The notes below the pieces were generated by a model. That model searched no databases. It saw nothing but the letters and a program-made list of their open reading frames with translations, and had not been told where the DNA came from. This document shows, one piece after another, positions 1 to 7,973 of a stretch of 8,430 nucleotides of DNA (position 1 is its first letter; the number at the start of each line of letters is the position of its first letter). The stretch spans positions 1 to 8,430 of the forward strand of contig JAAZVD010000054.1 of the NCBI GenBank assembly GCA_018623785.1. Direction: 5' to 3'. A program made the translations under genes and the position numbers. This DNA comes from Bacteroidota bacterium (GTDB lineage: Bacteria > Bacteroidota > Rhodothermia > Rhodothermales > UBA10348).

Positions 1-414
1 CTGACGCAGATTGTTGCACGCGCTCATCTTGCCGCAAAACGAGTCACGACGATTGGCAATCGACATCTGTGTGGTGGCGTCCTGAAAGGCGTGCACGAGC
101 ACCGGCACATCCAGTCCACTGAATCGGATCGTATTTGCGATAGCGCGCTCATCCCCGAAGTTGGGAAGCGTCACCAGAATGCCGTCGATCTCGTCCCGAT
201 GCTGCTTGAACAGGTCCCCGCACAGCCGCGATTCCTGGAGGCTTTCGATGGCGCCGTTGTTGGTGGCGTCCTCATCGACGATGACCACGTTGACACCTGC
301 ATCCTCGAGCACCTGCATGATCTGCTTGCGGCCTTTCAGACACAGGTGATCAGGAAAGAAGCCGCGATTACCCACGATGACGCCGAGCGTCACGGGCTTG
401 GATGACTGTTGCAT
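1..414 (-). CDS. L-fucose/L-arabinose isomerase-fold sugar isomerase-like protein, N-terminal part (partial)
   Basis: The first 138 codons are present; the reading frame runs off the left edge of the window without a stop, so the C-terminal domain is missing. It reads as the N-terminal region of the L-fucose isomerase-related group (COG2407-like), cytoplasmic proteins that interconvert aldoses and ketoses or have unknown sugar substrates. Supporting motifs are GNRGFFPDHL (residues 15-24), an LPNFGDE turn (83-89), VHAFQD (107-112) and RRDSFCGKMSACNN (122-135), separated by alternating strands and helices like a Rossmann-type domain (for example VNVVIVDED, IDGILVTLP). Metal and catalytic residues of the family lie mainly in the absent part, so activity and substrate cannot be judged. 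The ATG at 414-412 is chosen because the GVIVGN strand starts a few residues in; no Shine-Dalgarno is visible before it. The gene lies 161 bases downstream of tamB on the same strand, and may have its own promoter. Assignment to the fold is fairly firm, the substrate is unknown. Confidence 0.8.
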   Translation of the reverse strand, partial: MQQSSKPVTLGVIVGNRGFFPDHLCLKGRKQIMQVLEDAGVNVVIVDEDATNNGAIESLQESRLCGDLFKQHRDEIDGILVTLPNFGDERAIANTIRFSGLDVPVLVHAFQDATTQMSIANRRDSFCGKMSACNNLRQ

Positions 415-482
415 GGCAGGCGGGGTTTGGGACAGAAACGTTCGGCGGGGGCTCACCGACCGGCGCTACGGGTGGGAGCGGG

Positions 483-505
483 TCTGACAAAAGTACGAGG
501 TCAGA
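483..505 (-). promoter_or_regulatory. Inverted repeat TCTGAC-N11-GTCAGA enclosing a Bacteroidota-like -7 element
   Basis: TCTGAC at 483-488 and GTCAGA at 500-505 are exact inverted copies spaced by 11 bases, 17 bases centre to centre. Read on the minus strand, 495-488 is TACTTTTG, which matches the Bacteroidota -7 consensus TAnnTTTG. A matching TTTG-type -33 element is not visible at the usual distance upstream. The site lies about 75 bases before the isomerase-like ATG, so it could be a promoter overlapped by an operator. A short match like this can arise by chance, and the taxonomy is itself inferred. Confidence 0.22.
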
Positions 506-542
506 TGACGATCCGCATCCCCAGGGGGCTAAATACCGATGG

Positions 543-575
543 GTTGTCAGGGAGGCCTTCTCCCGGGACCACAAC
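543..575 (-). terminator. Possible stem-loop after the tamB stop (weak terminator candidate)
   Basis: GTTGT at 543-547 can pair with ACAAC at 571-575, and GGGAG at 550-554 can pair with CTCCC at 560-564 around a GCCTT loop; an asymmetric internal loop separates the two stems. The structure begins at the base directly after the tamB stop codon. No U-run follows it on the minus strand (the next bases read CCATCGGTATTTAGC), so it is not a classical intrinsic terminator. It could be an mRNA 3'-end structure or chance. Confidence 0.2.
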
Positions 576-3500
576 TCAGTAGGAGTAGCGCCCTGCCAGA
601 TTGAGGCGAACGGGAGAATCGGAGGCATCGGCCAGAAGCTGCAGGAGGAGATAGGACAGCACTTCGTATTCCACCGTCAACTCGCGTTGCTCGTCCACGA
701 CGATACTGGACCCGCTCGAAAAGGAAAAGGGCTGGGTAACGCCTACAAACAGACGCGGGGTAACGTACTTACCCGCTGTGAGGCGAGTGCCCTTCAAACC
801 ATCCTGCTCTATGCTGACCACATCCAGACCGAGACTTTGGCTGGCCACGCCCTCTACGAGTCCCGCCAGTTGGGATGCCGCCACGCCGACGAGCACCTGG
901 TTGTTCATGCCTGCGTCACTGAATTGCAGGCTCTCGGAAGCCGGGCGACCCGTCGCGATATAGGACACGATGTCCGTGTTATCCAGAGCAGGATCCGAGG
1001 AGAGGTTGAATGCCAGATCATCAAGCCTCCCATCGAGTCGGAGGGTCATGACGACCTCTGGTTGCCCGGGATTAAGACGAGAGGGCACCTCATATTCCGC
1101 TTCTATCTGGAGCAAAAGATCGTCTACGGGCCCATTGAACTGGGCCACACCTTCCACAATCCGGAACGTGCGTCCGAATTGTCTGATGGTGCTGCGATCG
1201 GGAATGACCTCGATGCTGCGGTAGATGTTGAGGTCTTCCTGGCCCCTCTCTTTCTGCAGGTCCACCCGCCCTGAAAGCTCGATAGCCATCTCCGGATTGA
1301 CGCGCTGTCGGATCCAGGTGTCGCGCTCGATCTCGATAGCCAGATCCAGGGACAAGCCCTTCCAGATGGCGTCAGCCAGTGTGTCGGCAATGACCGTCCG
1401 GTACCCGAAATTCTCGGCCAACATGATCTCGTCGTCAAAGGAAAGCGGAAACTGCCGCAAATCTCCTCCGGCTGCTTTCGTCAACCAGAACGAGGTATTC
1501 GATGTCGTCAAACGGCCCCTGAGTTCGGGCCGTGTCGTTCGGCCCGTAAGTTGCAGCGCTCCGCTGAGCGCCGTCTGCAACTCATCGTTGCGGACGGCGC
1601 GGAATCGGTCCAGCTGTGCGCGCATATCGAACGAGGAGTTCGTCAGGGATGCAAAATCGATCTGACCGGATACGTCCATACTACCGCCACCCGAACGTAG
1701 CCTGGCTTCGTCAAACGTCAGCGAAACACCGTCCAAGGTCGATCGGAACCGATCCATACGATAGGTAACGCCATACTCGGGCAATCGGAAACGGGCCCCG
1801 TCCACGTTGAGGAAACCCGCCAGCTGGGGATCGTCGATGGTGCCTCCAACACGGATATCCATAGATGCCACGCCTTCCAGATCTGTCATGACAGTAGGGT
1901 CCAGGAGGGGATTCAACCACTGGATGGAAGCTGCATCTGTCCGCAGGGTCAGGTCCAGATCGGCGTTGCGGTCAGCCCGTTCCCGTCCCTTCTCGTCGAA
2001 ACGGGCAAAGAGCGGAAGAAAACCATCCACGGTAATGTCCCCGCTATCCGGCGTGGACACCGTAGCGTCGAGACGCAACCCGTCGGACGTGGACTGCACC
2101 GTTGAGCGCAGCAGGGCCAGGGCCCGGCCAGCATCCATCAGCTCCGCCTCCACGTGCGTATCAATACGTAGCGCTTCAGCCTCTCCCGAAAAAAGCAATC
2201 GTCCACCAACCCATCCTTCAAGGTCCGGAAGTCCCGCAAGCACGCCGATCGGCGCCAGATCGATCGACGCCAAATCAACGCGGACAGCCAACCCGGCTGA
2301 GTCACTCCGTCCTCCGGCCAGAGCCATGCTCTGCTCATCCGCTGTCAAAGCAAGCTGACTCATCTGCCAACCGTCCTCTACGACCAGCGTGACGGGGTGC
2401 TCGAGCACAAAGGGTGCTCCACCAAGCATGAGGTCAAACTGATGGACGCTCGCCTCGGGGCGGTCGGAAAAAGGATTGAACTGACCAGAGAGCGTGAGCT
2501 TATTGCCCGCATCAATCATGGCATGGGCCTTGAGTGCAACGGTCTGGCTACGCTGATCAATCTGAAGGGAGGATACCGGAATAGCCAGCGTGGGGAGCGC
2601 GGTGTAGCCAATGTCCACGGTGGCCGTCGTGGATACGGGTAGGAAGGCGTTGTCGAGCGCTGTCCACGCTGAGGTTTCGATGGAGGAAACCCTGATGTCG
2701 TCTACCTCCAGGTCCGATAATGAGAGGAGCAACTCTGCATCGAGCTGACCCGGGAGTCCGTACACTTGGAGGTCCACAGTCCCGCTTGACGAGGTCAGTC
2801 GCTCACGACCGGCAAGCCGCTTGACAGAACGCAGGTTTCCGATCTGCCAGGTTGCTCTGAAATCGGAATAGGCCTCCGACGATTCGGGCAAAAGGTTCAG
2901 ACGTCCCTTGACCTCGAGGTTTCCCGTGTTGCTGTGGGAGGACAGATGGTCGATGTCCAGCACTCGACCGTCCCAAGAGGCACTCATGTCCAGGTCCTCG
3001 ACCAGCAGAGAATCGAGCCGACTTGGCGCTCCTTCTACATCCAGGTGCCACGTGGCCGATGTACGTTCATGGGCCGTGCGTGAAACCTCCCACTGCAAGT
3101 TCACATCGGAATCCAGATCGGCGCGGCCCAGCAGTGGCAGCACGTTGAGGCCAGCAATGGATCCCGCGGACGAAAACGAAGGGACATCGTCGAAGGGCCG
3201 CGCCCTGATCTGGGCGTCGAAACGGCCTTCCGCAACGGAGAAGGCAGCATCGGCTGTGAGCACGGAATCCTGCACCAGACCTGTCAGGCGCGCCCGGGAC
3301 ACAGGCTCGCCCCGCAACTGCGAAGAAGACAGGTCGACCTCGAAATCAGCAGCAGGAGGCAGATTGGACCTCAACGTGGCCGTGGCCCGGGCGCGCCCAC
3401 TGAGCGCTGTCCCGACATCGCTCTTGCCGGCAAGTGCGGTAGGATCAAGGGCTTCAAAGTACATATCTGCGCGTAGGGCCGGCGTGTCCGAATCCCATTG

Positions 3501-5813
3501 ATCCAACGTCGCCTGAAGAAGCCAGGGAGAGGGTTCCCTGCCATCCGGTCCCCAGATCGAGCCGTTCAGTGAAGCTTCCATGGTCCGGGCATCCGCTTCC
3601 AGGGTAAGGTCGAAGGAGCGTACCTCCTGAAGGCCCCACTGAGAAGGCTGAGCCTGCAGGGAAAGATCCATGTGCTGCAACCGGCTTCCTTCCAAGGTCA
3701 TATGCAGTCTACCGTCGCCGCGCAACCGTGCATCCGGCAAGGTAAACACGGTCATAGTTTGCAGATCGATATCCCGCCAGGCCAGATTCCGGGACTGGAT
3801 ATGGGTTTTGTTGTCCTCGGCGCGAAGAGCCAGATCCACCGTGATGGACGATGTATCGCTCGGAAGAAAGGCCATCGCCATGGAAGCGCGACCCGCATCC
3901 CATGTGGCCTCCGTCTTCGATCCTGCCAAACGGAATACACCCCACTCAGTCGCCTCTGTTTCCAGCTGCAAACGGCCCTTCCCGAAGCGCCAATCCTCGA
4001 GGTCGCCCTCGGCGGTCAGGGCAGCAGACACCCGTGTTGCAGGCCGATCCGCACCGGCATCCTGTAGGAGGGCTGCCACATCCACCGAGTCTAGACGGAG
4101 TGTGGAAGGGTAGAGCCGCGGTTGATCAGAGAGCGCCACCTCACCCCTCGAGCGAAGGGATCCATCGGCGATGCGAACCAAGGCTGACCATGAAACGTCC
4201 CCATCGCGCACATTCAGGTCCATCGCCCCTGTAATGGCGTCGGTGGCACCAACACGCGAAGGTTGAATAGCCACCGCCAGCTGAGAGACCATCGTGGACG
4301 GATCCAGGCCTTGCGACGAGCCGGAAAACGTGGCTGTAATCCGGGACGAGAGCGTACCCGCATCCATCCAAGGAGCCAGATCAAGATTCTCGACAGTGCC
4401 TTCGAGCACCACATCTGGCTCGGCATCGAGCCATCTCCCCGAGAACCGCGCACGCCACAGGCTTTCCATCACCAGGCTCTCCACGGCAGCTTCGGCATGG
4501 CCCTCGCTGGCAGCAAGGTCAACATGGGTGGGGCCCACGGCAAACCCGTTCACGACCATGGCCGCAGTGTGCAGTGCAATCCGGCCGGAAAGTGAGTCTG
4601 AAGCCGGACCTTGAAGAGCCACGTTCACGGACGCATCAACAGGCGACGTGACAAGCCCTCGACCCAAAATATGGTCCAGATCGAACCCCCGAGCTTCGAC
4701 GTCGGCTCGTAGCTGTGTACCCGATTCGCCTTCATCCCACTCCACGGACGCCGATGCCATGCCGCCCCCGGAATGACCAACGGTGGCGTAAAACCCGATG
4801 CCGGCTGGCCGTTGCGTCATATCCAGGGTAGCTCGTACCTCGGAACGAGCTTGCAGCCCGGGGAAGAAGGGCACAATATCCGAGAGCGCCAGGGGAGCGG
4901 CCCGGATCGAGAACATGGTTGCCTCCGCGGGTGGAGCCATACCACTTGTGGGCGGCGAAGCCACAGGGGGATGAAAAGCGAAGGAGGGAAGGGAAGCGCC
5001 ATCAATAATCCCGGCTGCAGCCACCTGACTGCGATCGGAGTGCAAATCAAGCGTGTCAAGAACCACTCGGCCCTCTGCGTAGTGGGCCCTGAGGGCCATC
5101 TGAACCGTATCGGGTCGCATCGGAGGTTGGAATGCGCTCTCGAAAGCGACCTCCCGCACGCGCACATCGGTATCCGGGGTCAGCCAGAGTCCAGACGCCC
5201 TCAGATCCAACGCGTGGAGGAAGAGTGTTGAATCACGGCTGACGCTTTGAAAGACCGCCTCAGCCATGATGCGCCGCGTGGAGATAGTGTCGATCCTGAC
5301 CGTCCAGTCGCTCCCTCCCTCGGAGGGTGCAAACAATCCGTCCCAGTCCCAAGAGCTGTCGGCCTGTTGTACACCCCGGGCCCGCAGGCCCTCCAGATGC
5401 AACGCATCGAGGAACAGCTCGGAGCGCAATAGTGCCCACGGTCGGTACCGAACACGCAGCTGCTCAAGAGCCAGTAGTTCGTGACCTGAACTGGACACCA
5501 ATCGGATATCGTTCGCTTCAAGAGCGGTAAACAAATTGCCATCCAGGTGTCCGATATCCAGACGCGCGCCGGAAAGAAGTGTGCTGGCCTGATGCTCAAT
5601 TACAGAGCGAACCTGGTCGCGCCCGAAAGGGGTGTTCGTAATCCCGAAGAGTATACCCGTAAGGAGCAGTAGGACCATCCAGAGGATGGGCCGCCACCGA
5701 CCTTCAGGGGCATCTCCAGAAGGGGGATCCACGGGCATCGTGCTGCTTGTGCGGGTAGGCACGTCCTCGGGCGGCGCATCTGAGGCGGTATGTTTGCGGC
5801 GATGTCCGTCCAT
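576..5813 (-). CDS. tamB: TamB / AsmA-like translocation and assembly module protein, full length
   Basis: A protein of 1745 residues, anchored in the inner membrane and filling the periplasm, partner of the Omp85 protein encoded just upstream; the family assists insertion of some outer-membrane proteins and moves phospholipids to the outer membrane. The N-terminus has a cytoplasmic Pro/Asp/Ser-rich tail of about 40 residues, then one membrane segment (about 42-59, ILWMVLLLLTGILFGI), then the typical opening ARLDIGHLDGNLF...ANDIRL. A long beta-strand-rich body follows, with the C-terminal TamB (DUF490) domain from about 1300 to 1745, including GFLNVDGARFRLPEYG, the SDPALDNTDIVSYIATGRP signature (S1617-Y1618-I1619) and a GRYSY end. 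It is longer than E. coli TamB (about 1260 residues). There is no cysteine. I chose the ATG at 5813 because it overlaps the tamA stop by one base (TGATG) and has CCAGG seven bases before it; an in-frame ATG at 5849 would add 12 residues, overlaps tamA by 37 bases and lacks a ribosome site. Confidence 0.93.
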   Translation of the reverse strand: MDGHRRKHTASDAPPEDVPTRTSSTMPVDPPSGDAPEGRWRPILWMVLLLLTGILFGITNTPFGRDQVRSVIEHQASTLLSGARLDIGHLDGNLFTALEANDIRLVSSSGHELLALEQLRVRYRPWALLRSELFLDALHLEGLRARGVQQADSSWDWDGLFAPSEGGSDWTVRIDTISTRRIMAEAVFQSVSRDSTLFLHALDLRASGLWLTPDTDVRVREVAFESAFQPPMRPDTVQMALRAHYAEGRVVLDTLDLHSDRSQVAAAGIIDGASLPSFAFHPPVASPPTSGMAPPAEATMFSIRAAPLALSDIVPFFPGLQARSEVRATLDMTQRPAGIGFYATVGHSGGGMASASVEWDEGESGTQLRADVEARGFDLDHILGRGLVTSPVDASVNVALQGPASDSLSGRIALHTAAMVVNGFAVGPTHVDLAASEGHAEAAVESLVMESLWRARFSGRWLDAEPDVVLEGTVENLDLAPWMDAGTLSSRITATFSGSSQGLDPSTMVSQLAVAIQPSRVGATDAITGAMDLNVRDGDVSWSALVRIADGSLRSRGEVALSDQPRLYPSTLRLDSVDVAALLQDAGADRPATRVSAALTAEGDLEDWRFGKGRLQLETEATEWGVFRLAGSKTEATWDAGRASMAMAFLPSDTSSITVDLALRAEDNKTHIQSRNLAWRDIDLQTMTVFTLPDARLRGDGRLHMTLEGSRLQHMDLSLQAQPSQWGLQEVRSFDLTLEADARTMEASLNGSIWGPDGREPSPWLLQATLDQWDSDTPALRADMYFEALDPTALAGKSDVGTALSGRARATATLRSNLPPAADFEVDLSSSQLRGEPVSRARLTGLVQDSVLTADAAFSVAEGRFDAQIRARPFDDVPSFSSAGSIAGLNVLPLLGRADLDSDVNLQWEVSRTAHERTSATWHLDVEGAPSRLDSLLVEDLDMSASWDGRVLDIDHLSSHSNTGNLEVKGRLNLLPESSEAYSDFRATWQIGNLRSVKRLAGRERLTSSSGTVDLQVYGLPGQLDAELLLSLSDLEVDDIRVSSIETSAWTALDNAFLPVSTTATVDIGYTALPTLAIPVSSLQIDQRSQTVALKAHAMIDAGNKLTLSGQFNPFSDRPEASVHQFDLMLGGAPFVLEHPVTLVVEDGWQMSQLALTADEQSMALAGGRSDSAGLAVRVDLASIDLAPIGVLAGLPDLEGWVGGRLLFSGEAEALRIDTHVEAELMDAGRALALLRSTVQSTSDGLRLDATVSTPDSGDITVDGFLPLFARFDEKGRERADRNADLDLTLRTDAASIQWLNPLLDPTVMTDLEGVASMDIRVGGTIDDPQLAGFLNVDGARFRLPEYGVTYRMDRFRSTLDGVSLTFDEARLRSGGGSMDVSGQIDFASLTNSSFDMRAQLDRFRAVRNDELQTALSGALQLTGRTTRPELRGRLTTSNTSFWLTKAAGGDLRQFPLSFDDEIMLAENFGYRTVIADTLADAIWKGLSLDLAIEIERDTWIRQRVNPEMAIELSGRVDLQKERGQEDLNIYRSIEVIPDRSTIRQFGRTFRIVEGVAQFNGPVDDLLLQIEAEYEVPSRLNPGQPEVVMTLRLDGRLDDLAFNLSSDPALDNTDIVSYIATGRPASESLQFSDAGMNNQVLVGVAASQLAGLVEGVASQSLGLDVVSIEQDGLKGTRLTAGKYVTPRLFVGVTQPFSFSSGSSIVVDEQRELTVEYEVLSYLLLQLLADASDSPVRLNLAGRYSY

Positions 5814-7948
5814 CAGAAAACCTGGCCAATACTCAGGTGAAAACCCCATCGTCGGTGCCAGGATGCCGGCGCGGCGGTACCCATCGCGTCAAAGGCTTCG
5901 GCCCTGCGGAGATCGGCATCATCCGGGTTGATCTTCCAGGCTATGTCGAGGGCCACCATGCCCACGGGCGTGGCATATCGGATCCCACCCCCCGTCCCGA
6001 ACCGGAAGGGGCCGTCAAAGAGGCTGCCATCCGAAAGCTGTCCGCCCCCGACAAAAAAGGCCATACCCCATGAGGAGCCCAGCCCGGGAAACGGCAGCCG
6101 CACCTCCAGGTCAGCCGCCACTTTGGCCAACCCCCCGACAGCCTCGTATACGTAGGTGGTCCCGTCCCCTTTGGTGGCGGTGCGCACCACTTTGGGCCCG
6201 GCCAGACCCGTGGTCCATCCGCGCAGGTCAGACGAGCCGCCCAGGTAGAATCGCTCCCGGTCAAACCGGTTCTCAATGGTCGGATCGTCCTGATCACGGT
6301 CGCTCCCTTGGGGCCACAGCCGACCAAGACTGGAACGAAAGGCCAAACCACTGCGATCGGTCAGACGCCGCGATACCTTGATACCAAGGGCAGACCGGAC
6401 ATAATCGAGGTCTGAGCCCAATCCCGGTGATGCGTATTCGAGAACGGGAATAACCAAGACGGCATGCTGATAACGCAGGATCGACCCTGTCCGACCAAAA
6501 AGTCCGATGAGCGCCAGCGAACCCCGGTTGAAGGCGTCTTTCGAACGCGTAAAGCCGGCTTCCCGTGAATACTGCAGCGTACGACTCCAATTGTACTGCA
6601 ACGTCAGTGTACGTCGCGGTAAGAACGCGTAGATCAGGGCCGACTCGAACCCGCCCTCCCGTTCATTGATACCCATCAAGAGGTCTGATTCCGGCAATTC
6701 AGGATCCCGGCGATACTGGGCAAAGACCTGCCCCGTCATGCTCAGGCGCCTATACATGAGACGAGGCTGCCTGAGATTCAACGAGACCCGGTACAGCCGC
6801 GGTGCAACGCGATCCGTGGTGTAGCCGAGCAAGCCTGTCTGTGCAACGGTTCCAAAGGTGACCGTACGGGTGTCTCCGAAAAAATTACGGTGGCTCCAAT
6901 CCCCCTGCACGGACCATCCCTCCTGGCGACCAAATCCTGCTCGATAGGAAAGCAGCCGCGGCCGACCTTCGCGAACGCGCATCCGCACCGTTACGGTCGT
7001 ATCAATGGGCTGATCAGGCACGTCGACAAGCACCGTGCGAAACAGGTTCTTGTTGAAGAGCTCCCGCTGCGCGCCGGTCACTCGCCGCTGCGAAAACCGG
7101 TCTCCCCGCTTCATATTCAGCTCGCGGGCAATCAGTCGGCGAGCAACCTGCTGATTCCCCTGCACGATAATGGTGTCCAGAAAGGCCTCCGGGCCCTCTT
7201 CAATCCAGTAGGTAATGTCGGCGCGGCGCGCTTCGACGTCGATCAGGACCGAATCCCAAACCGAGACGAAGGGACGCCCCCGATTGCGGTGCCAGATGGC
7301 TAGCTGCTCCTGACTGCGACCGTGTTCGATCCGTGAAAACCGTTCACCAACCGCCAGTGTGAGCACCTTGCGCAGCGCCTGTCCCAGTTCCGTATCCTCG
7401 GCAACACTGCGGCCACCATAGTGGGCTAATGCAATGGACATGACCCTGACGGGCTCTCCCTCATCGATCCTGAAGCGCAACCAGAAACGATTCGCACGGG
7501 CATCGAAGCGCGAGTCGGCATACGAAATCCTGGCCTCAGGAAAGCCATTCTCCCGGTAGAACTGCCTGAGGCGCATGACATCCCGCTGTACTTCCTCAGG
7601 TACCAGTAACTGCTCTGCTTCCGTCAGCAGCGGGAGCCAGCGACGCAGTTTGTCGCCGAGGGTCGGATCCCGGGAGGCAATCTGCTCGGAAAGCAAGGCC
7701 GTTGAAAAGGTCTGGGTCGTTTCAAACTGGAAGGCTACGCCGCGAAGGACAGTCTCAGCATTGACAGGAAAGCGGGCAGCCTGGCCGTGAACCAGTACCG
7801 GGAACGTTGCCAGGAGTGCAAGGAATATGCTCCATCGGCCCGCTCGAAGCAGGCCGGGTGGGCGCTGCATGCGCGCCGGACTTGGTGTGAAGGAGTCGGT
7901 ACCCGTCATGTATCCTGCTAACGCCGGCAGGGCGCTGCGTTCCAGCAT
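5813..7948 (-). CDS. tamA: TamA-like Omp85 outer-membrane protein (POTRA domains plus surface-antigen barrel)
   Basis: A 711-residue Omp85-family barrel protein, expected in the outer membrane with its POTRA domains in the periplasm, where it should contact TamB. A hydrophobic signal-peptide core lies at about 40-53 (SIFLALLATFPVLV), with cleavage likely near 54-57. POTRA-like units follow at about 67-165, 166-253 and 254-330 (the last contains TIIVQGNQQVARRLIARELN, typical of the fold). The barrel starts near 331 with RLLSYRAGFG and SHRNFFGDTRT, carries the loop-6 hallmark GGSSDLRGW (R576-G577-W578), and ends in a terminal phenylalanine (HLSIGQVF), as barrel beta-signals do. Three POTRA domains plus the adjacent tamB point to TamA rather than BamA, which has five. 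It is longer than E. coli TamA (577 residues). The first ATG has a perfect AGGAGG five bases upstream, but it puts about 40 residues before the hydrophobic core; ATGs at 7909 (residue 14) and 7870 (residue 27) would give a more ordinary signal peptide. No cysteine is present. Confidence 0.9.
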   Translation of the reverse strand: MLERSALPALAGYMTGTDSFTPSPARMQRPPGLLRAGRWSIFLALLATFPVLVHGQAARFPVNAETVLRGVAFQFETTQTFSTALLSEQIASRDPTLGDKLRRWLPLLTEAEQLLVPEEVQRDVMRLRQFYRENGFPEARISYADSRFDARANRFWLRFRIDEGEPVRVMSIALAHYGGRSVAEDTELGQALRKVLTLAVGERFSRIEHGRSQEQLAIWHRNRGRPFVSVWDSVLIDVEARRADITYWIEEGPEAFLDTIIVQGNQQVARRLIARELNMKRGDRFSQRRVTGAQRELFNKNLFRTVLVDVPDQPIDTTVTVRMRVREGRPRLLSYRAGFGRQEGWSVQGDWSHRNFFGDTRTVTFGTVAQTGLLGYTTDRVAPRLYRVSLNLRQPRLMYRRLSMTGQVFAQYRRDPELPESDLLMGINEREGGFESALIYAFLPRRTLTLQYNWSRTLQYSREAGFTRSKDAFNRGSLALIGLFGRTGSILRYQHAVLVIPVLEYASPGLGSDLDYVRSALGIKVSRRLTDRSGLAFRSSLGRLWPQGSDRDQDDPTIENRFDRERFYLGGSSDLRGWTTGLAGPKVVRTATKGDGTTYVYEAVGGLAKVAADLEVRLPFPGLGSSWGMAFFVGGGQLSDGSLFDGPFRFGTGGGIRYATPVGMVALDIAWKINPDDADLRRAEAFDAMGTAAPASWHRRWGFHLSIGQVF

Positions 7949-7953
7949 GGCCG

Positions 7954-7959
7954 CCTCCT
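7954..7959 (-). promoter_or_regulatory. Shine-Dalgarno of tamA (AGGAGG)
   Basis: On the minus strand AGGAGG ends five bases before the ATG at 7948, inside the 25-base gap after the transporter stop. It is a full match to the anti-Shine-Dalgarno core and is the main reason for choosing that start. The other starts in the window (tamB, isomerase-like gene) have only weak sites or none. Confidence 0.7.
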
Positions 7960-7973
7960 GCGGGCTCTCTCTT

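Larger units (their letters stand above)
415..575 (-). other. Intergenic region between tamB and the isomerase-like gene
   Basis: These 161 bases are the only sizeable non-coding gap in the window. Read in the direction of transcription, it starts with a possible stem-loop touching the tamB stop codon, continues through a CCCC-T-GGGG palindrome near 519-528, then an inverted repeat with a promoter-like octamer, and ends in a C-rich stretch just before the isomerase ATG. I see no conserved small reading frame or known RNA motif in it. It is the natural place for tamB transcription to end or for the isomerase gene to be separately controlled, but both ideas are inference. Confidence 0.5.

Noticed and set aside
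430..490. An E. coli-type sigma-70 promoter for the isomerase gene starting from TTGTCA
   Set aside because: A TTGTCA hexamer is present on the minus strand, but the sequence 16-18 bases downstream is GC-rich and has no -10-like TATAAT.
368..628. A minus-strand 86-codon frame bridging the tamB end and the isomerase start
   Set aside because: It begins inside tamB and ends inside the isomerase-like gene in another frame, with proline-rich non-family sequence; it would conflict with two well-supported genes.
402..1274. A plus-strand open frame of 290 codons opposite the tamB 3' end
   Set aside because: It lies almost wholly antisense to the well-supported tamB C-terminal domain, its translation resembles no family, and it has no ribosome site; long antisense frames are expected in GC-rich coding DNA.
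2908..3501. A plus-strand 197-codon frame inside tamB
   Set aside because: Serine- and arginine-rich translation typical of an antisense shadow; no start signals and no family resemblance.
576..5813. Internal tandem repeats in tamB at the DNA level
   Set aside because: The protein is built of similar beta-strands, but I could see no repeated DNA or near-identical peptide units; the similarity is structural only.
5813..7948. Reading the Omp85 protein as BamA
   Set aside because: Only about three POTRA-like units fit before the barrel, whereas BamA has five, and the directly coupled downstream gene is tamB.
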